9,600 nt of DNA, taken from NCBI GenBank assembly GCA_937975915.1, contig CALJTY010000049.1, forward strand, positions 1 through 9,600. The letters run 5' to 3'. The notes beneath the pieces were generated by a model, which made no database searches, had not been told where the DNA came from, and saw nothing but the letters and a program-made list of their open reading frames with translations. This document shows positions 6,630-9,600 of this stretch, one piece after another. Source of the stretch: an uncultured Acidimicrobiaceae bacterium (GTDB lineage: Bacteria > Actinomycetota > Acidimicrobiia > Acidimicrobiales > RAAP-2). How positions within the stretch are numbered: position 1 is the first letter of the stretch; every line of letters begins with the position of its first letter. The position numbers and the translations under genes are program-made.

Positions 6630-8171
6630 TTACTTTTTGCTGGTTGGTCGTGCAATCAATTCGTAGAGGGCACCAATCGCGACAATCAGAGCCATCACAA
6701 CCAACGTGACCCACCCGTAGTTGAAATACATTGCGCGTCCACTAGTAAGTGCACTTGGCCAAACAATGTTGAGCATCATCAAGAACAAGTAGGTCATTGC
6801 ACCAATCGTTACTGGCATTCCCCACTTACCAAGCGTGAAAGTTCCACTTGGCTTCCAGCCACGCTGGCGGGCAATAAATGCTCCCAGCACTGTAAGGAAG
6901 AATGACAAGTAGATGCCTGAAGTTGCAAACGAAACAAGTGCATACAGAGCGTTAACACCTGCAGGGTACGTGAACCACAAAATGTGCCAACCCGCAGCCG
7001 GTGGGGTTACAAGTACCAGTAGCAAGAAGAGGAATGGAATAACTGTTCCGACCACAATTGCGTTTCGAGGAGTCTTGTGCTTCGCAGAAACCTGCTTAAT
7101 CACATTGCTCCCTGGAAGCGCACCATCACGAGATAGGGCAAAAGCCACTCGAGCTCCCGCACCCTGGACAGCAGTTCCACAACTAAAGAACGCAATTATC
7201 ACCATTACAAGGAAGAAGTCCTGTAGCCAGCTTGGAAGTGCACCAAGGATCATTGGAATGCCACCCTCGATTACTGCACCAATGCCACCAATTTTTGGAG
7301 TTGCGAGCAGGAGGCCCAGAACAAGAATGAATGACGAAATGCCACCGTACAGGAGTGCGTTTCGCATCGAACGTGGGACTTGACGACTTGCTTCTTTGGT
7401 CTCTTCTGAAATGTCACCAGCTGATTCAAACCCGAAGAAAATGTAGACATTGGCGAGTACCGCTACTAGTGCTGCCCCAGTCCACCAGTTGCCACCGAAG
7501 TTAACTCCAAGCGGATTAGTGCTGACGTTCTGCACACCTTGTGTGGTGAAAATGAAACCAATCCCCTGGTGGAAACCTTTGACCGCCAGTGCAATGAACA
7601 CACCGAATGTTCCGATCGTTTCAACGTAGACACCAAATCTGGCGACGTAACCCATAATTTTCGCGCCCACTGAGTTCAAAATCGCCGAAAGTAGAATTAT
7701 CGTTCCGGTAATTGCGAAGACAGTTACGTGATTAGTTGGATCAATGTGGGTATTGAACCAAATATTTGAAAGAGCTGAGACGTAGCTAACTGCCCCAGAG
7801 TCCACTGAGGCAACGGTCGCAAGCAACGCAAATCCGTATATCCATCCGACGTACCACCCGTAGCGCGGCCCAACATTGAACTTTCCGTATTGATACAAAG
7901 CTCCAGAAAGTGGATACTCACTTGAGAGTTCTCCAAAGACGAGAGCAACCAGTGTCATTAGGCCTACAACGATTGGAATTGTCCAGATGTACCGAGGCCC
8001 ACCAGCTCCAAGTCCAATTACGTAGAGCGAATAGATTCCAACCATTGGGCTGAGATAACTAAACGCCACTGAAAAGTTGTCAAAAAGCGAGAGAACTCGC
8101 GACAACTCCTGCTTATATCCAAGTGCTGCAAGACGGTCATGGTCATGACCCGCCATGTGTTCTGTAGACAT
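6630..8171 (-). CDS. APC superfamily amino acid permease, ACT-type
   Basis: This 513-residue integral membrane protein has about twelve hydrophobic segments and would import an amino acid, amine or related compound across the cytoplasmic membrane. Family marks are LGYKQELSRVLSLFDNFSVAFSY at the N-terminus (about 17-39, quoted in part from memory of the family pattern), GELSSEYPLSGALYQYG in the second and third segments (80-96), and the cytoplasmic loop FFGFESAGDISEETKE (245-260) followed by RQVP. The last is typical of amino acid/choline transporters. The N-terminus is His/Asp-rich (HMAGHDHD). The frame is open to an ATG at 8216, but the ATG at 8171 has a clear AAGGGGGA site and starts just before conserved sequence. 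It is separated by the terminator from the catabolic block, so a role in importing that pathway's substrate is only possible. Confidence 0.93.
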   Translation of the reverse strand: MSTEHMAGHDHDRLAALGYKQELSRVLSLFDNFSVAFSYLSPMVGIYSLYVIGLGAGGPRYIWTIPIVVGLMTLVALVFGELSSEYPLSGALYQYGKFNVGPRYGWYVGWIYGFALLATVASVDSGAVSYVSALSNIWFNTHIDPTNHVTVFAITGTIILLSAILNSVGAKIMGYVARFGVYVETIGTFGVFIALAVKGFHQGIGFIFTTQGVQNVSTNPLGVNFGGNWWTGAALVAVLANVYIFFGFESAGDISEETKEASRQVPRSMRNALLYGGISSFILVLGLLLATPKIGGIGAVIEGGIPMILGALPSWLQDFFLVMVIIAFFSCGTAVQGAGARVAFALSRDGALPGSNVIKQVSAKHKTPRNAIVVGTVIPFLFLLLVLVTPPAAGWHILWFTYPAGVNALYALVSFATSGIYLSFFLTVLGAFIARQRGWKPSGTFTLGKWGMPVTIGAMTYLFLMMLNIVWPSALTSGRAMYFNYGWVTLVVMALIVAIGALYELIARPTSKK

Positions 8172-8236
8172 ACATCCCCCTTGGTGCGTCTTGTGACAGC
8201 AACCATTTCTAACCATAATGAGGTAGGACGAGGAAA

Positions 8237-8266
8237 GTTGGTTTTATTGAAAACAATAAAACTGGC
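8237..8266. repeat. Inverted repeat in the permease/microprotein divergent region
   Basis: GTTTTATTG (8241-8249) and CAATAAAAC (8254-8262) form a perfect 9-base inverted repeat around AAAA. In a plus-strand RNA the stem extends to 13 pairs (8237-8249 with 8254-8266) using three G-U wobbles, which the minus strand cannot do. It lies 33 bases before the microprotein ATG and 70 before the permease start. It could be an operator for either gene or a leader hairpin of the microprotein mRNA. There is no following U tract, so it is not a terminator. A smaller TTAC-CCA-GTAA repeat follows at 8272-8282. No convincing -10/-35 pair was seen in 8172-8298. Confidence 0.7.
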
Positions 8267-8298
8267 CGCAAATTACCCAGTAAATGTGAGATTCTTGA

Positions 8299-8436
8299 AT
8301 GGTGAGCAATGCAACACCAACGAGTGAAGAATACGAAGAAATTATTCGTGATCTGAAGGCAGAAATTGGCCGTCTAAAAGAAGAGATCAGAAAAATAAGA
8401 CGAGAAAATAACGAAGTGCCGCCACACTACTTGTAA
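8299..8436 (+). CDS. Small coiled-coil protein of unknown function (45 residues)
   Basis: I do not recognise this gene. The peptide starts MVSNATPTSEEYEEIIRD and ends ENNEVPPHYL. Residues Y12, I16, L19, I23, L26, I30, I33, N37 and V40 keep a strict 4-3 spacing, with charged residues (E, K, R) elsewhere. That is a textbook amphipathic helix for a dimeric coiled coil, and chance frames rarely show it. The composition is highly charged, with no membrane segment or signal. The ATG is weakly supported (GAG 8 bases upstream) and an in-frame GTG follows directly. It is divergent from the permease and convergent with the small membrane protein (stops 10 bases apart), so it is an independent unit. The C-terminal PPHYL recalls the Tyr-Leu tails (GQYL) of actinobacterial proteasome partners Mpa and Bpa; this is speculative. 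Confidence 0.72.
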   Translation: MVSNATPTSEEYEEIIRDLKAEIGRLKEEIRKIRRENNEVPPHYL

Positions 8437-8446
8437 GCAAGGCTGG

Positions 8447-8686
8447 CTATTTCTTTTTTGCCGCGTTCACAGCACGCTTGAGTGAAATTGCAAGTGCGCA
8501 AATCACGAATACCGGCAATGTAATAACTGCAGCAGTGTTGTCTCCCATGCCTCGAAGGGTCGCTATTGAACCAATTATCAATAGGGCTGCGAGAAACAGT
8601 TCAGGTGTATCTCCAACAAGGAAGTCCCACCAAAAAGTTGCGAAACCTTTTAAGAGTCGAATTGGAAGTGCTTTTTTTTCACTCAT
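8447..8686 (-). CDS. Small two-helix membrane protein coupled to the COG4280-like gene
   Basis: The protein has 79 residues from ATG 8686. A basic, aromatic N-terminus (KALPIRLLKGFATFWWDFLVG, residues 5-25) is followed by two hydrophobic segments at about 28-45 and 52-68, and a lysine-rich cytoplasmic end (KRAVNAAKKK). The FWWDF.VGD stretch resembles small membrane proteins that I recall beside COG4280 genes in other bacteria, where it reads FWYDFIVGDD. The frame extends upstream to 8746, but the chosen ATG overlaps the preceding stop by 4 bases (ATGA) and has GGAG 7 bases upstream. Coupling implies a partner or accessory subunit of the preceding membrane protein. No catalytic motif is visible, and its function is unknown. 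Confidence 0.85.
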   Translation of the reverse strand: MSEKKALPIRLLKGFATFWWDFLVGDTPELFLAALLIIGSIATLRGMGDNTAAVITLPVFVICALAISLKRAVNAAKKK

Positions 8687-9447
8687 GCGTGAGCTCCAAG
8701 CTTCTCTGAAGGATGTGCAGACTTGGTGAGAACAACCAAGCCCCATGTCACCAGCGTGTACATCACCACAAAAAATGCAAGAAGACCATTATCACCTGGC
8801 CAAGAAACCTTTAGACCCTCACCAACCCAGAATGTTCCGTAACTAACCGTCAAAATTCCAACACTCATCTTCATTGCATTTTCAGGAACAGAAGAGAGTT
8901 GCTTCGCAACAATCACACCAATTACCACCACGAGTGCAAAGGCCACACAGGCAGTCACGGCGGCAAGGCATAATTGATGGGCTGAGGAGCCAAGCGTAAG
9001 AACCGTAATCACAACTTCAAGCCCTTCAAGAAATACGCCTTTGAATGCCATTACAAATGCGAGGCGGTCACGACCAATTGCTTGACCAGTCGCTTTTAGT
9101 TCAGCAACAGTTTCTTCGTAAATAGCGTCCTCATCATGTTTTGCTTTTAATCCAGCTGAGCGAAGGATCGCTTTTCTCAGCCATTGCATACCAAAAATGA
9201 GTAGAACTCCACCGACAACAAGTCGAAGAGTGCTCAACGGAATTTGGACTAAAGCAGGACCTAACGTTGCAACAAGTGCACCAAGTGCCACGAGTGCGAC
9301 GACAACACCTTCTAAGGCTGATCGCCATCCCCTGGTGTGCCCCACCGCAAAAACAATTGTGAGTGCTTCAACCATTTCCACTGCACAAGCGAGAAATACG
9401 GCACTAACAAGAACAAGTGAGCCTGATGAAACTGAAATAGCGAACAT
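8683..9447 (-). CDS. COG4280-like predicted membrane protein with duplicated E-x-x-E motif
   Basis: This 254-residue protein has about six to seven hydrophobic helices in two halves, joined by a charged cytoplasmic loop (about 95-128, KAKHDEDAIYEETVAELK). The first helix of each half carries a paired-glutamate motif: VEMVEALTIV with E24 and E27, then FLEGLEVVITVL with E141 and E144. This points to an internal duplication with inverted topology. FLEGLE resembles the R-E-G-L-E motif of FTR1/EfeU iron permeases, so ion transport, perhaps of a metal, is a reasonable guess but not shown. The ATG has GGGG 7 bases upstream. It begins 25 bases after hisE on the same strand and overlaps the next small membrane gene, so all three may be cotranscribed. 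The role of the family is not established as far as I know. Confidence 0.82.
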   Translation of the reverse strand: MFAISVSSGSLVLVSAVFLACAVEMVEALTIVFAVGHTRGWRSALEGVVVALVALGALVATLGPALVQIPLSTLRLVVGGVLLIFGMQWLRKAILRSAGLKAKHDEDAIYEETVAELKATGQAIGRDRLAFVMAFKGVFLEGLEVVITVLTLGSSAHQLCLAAVTACVAFALVVVIGVIVAKQLSSVPENAMKMSVGILTVSYGTFWVGEGLKVSWPGDNGLLAFFVVMYTLVTWGLVVLTKSAHPSEKLGAHA

Positions 9448-9472
9448 TCACAAACCCCGATCAGACTCGAGG

Positions 9473-9600
9473 TTACTTGTCTCGTCGGCGAAGTTCGTCC
9501 TCCAACGCAGCAGGATCAAGGCCCCTGCTCTTAAGTAGCAAGAGAGTGTGAAACCAAAGGTCTGCAGCCTCGCTAATTACGCGCTCGTCAGTTTCGCTAA
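9473..9600 (-). CDS. hisE: Phosphoribosyl-ATP pyrophosphatase, C-terminal fragment
   Basis: The last 41 codons and stop of the gene are present; the start lies beyond base 9600. HisE hydrolyses phosphoribosyl-ATP to phosphoribosyl-AMP and pyrophosphate, the second step of histidine biosynthesis, in the cytoplasm. The visible peptide ends SEAADLWFHTLLLLKSRGLD followed by PAALEDELRRRDK. The block EAADL.FH.L.LL...GLDP with a terminal EL.RR is the characteristic end of HisE, including helix residues near the metal-binding acidic site. It appears to be a stand-alone HisE end rather than a HisI-HisE fusion, but the N-terminus cannot be checked. The catalytic MazG-like acidic residues further upstream are outside the window. 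The membrane protein gene follows 25 bases later on the same strand. Confidence 0.93.
   Translation of the reverse strand, partial: SETDERVISEAADLWFHTLLLLKSRGLDPAALEDELRRRDK

Noticed and set aside
6913..7383. A 156-codon open frame on the plus strand opposite the permease.
   Set aside because: It lies wholly antisense to a well-supported membrane protein gene, its translation shows no domain, and it has no ribosome site.
8172..8216. A 15-codon N-terminal extension of the permease (MVRNGCCHKTHQGGC).
   Set aside because: There is no Shine-Dalgarno site before 8216, whereas the strong AAGGGGGA site within this stretch serves the ATG at 8171.
9197..9538. A 113-codon plus-strand open frame across the COG4280-like gene and the hisE end.
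   Set aside because: It is antisense to two recognisable genes, with a low-complexity Ser/Thr/Ala composition typical of shadow frames.

Overview
The window looks like the chromosome of a free-living actinobacterium of moderate GC (a little under 50% by eye). The clues are an F420/flavin LLM-type oxidoreductase start, an ACT-family amino acid permease, a HisE tail of actinobacterial type, a COG4280-like membrane protein and very tight gene packing. A streamlined aquatic lineage would fit, but that is inference. No rRNA, tRNA, CRISPR array or insertion sequence was seen. No gap exceeds 300 bases; the longest is 56-239.

Positions 1-6570 read as one catabolic neighbourhood. It holds the first codons of an LLM-class oxidoreductase (minus), an AMP-forming acyl-CoA synthetase (minus) and, divergent from it, a coupled plus-strand operon. 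That operon is two tandem MaoC/NodN-like hot-dog proteins followed by an amidase-signature hydrolase, joined by two 4-base ATGA overlaps. It runs stop-to-stop into a YtcJ-like metal-dependent amidohydrolase (minus), which is divergent from a TetR regulator (plus). A plausible reading is hydrolysis of an amide, CoA activation of the released acid and further enoyl-CoA type processing under TetR control. The substrate cannot be read from the sequence. Similar GTTACT-containing palindromes occur in all three relevant intergenic regions.

A perfect bidirectional terminator (6579-6617) separates this block from an amino acid permease (minus, 6630-8171). The permease is divergent from an unrecognised 45-residue leucine-zipper-like microprotein (plus, 8299-8436). 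The permease/microprotein gap carries a second strong inverted repeat.

The right end is a minus-strand run: the hisE 3' end, a COG4280-like membrane protein with an internal E-x-x-E duplication, and a translationally coupled 79-residue membrane protein.

The observations most worth checking are the MaoC-like pair without the usual catalytic His, the microprotein ending in His-Tyr-Leu, and the candidate TetR regulon.
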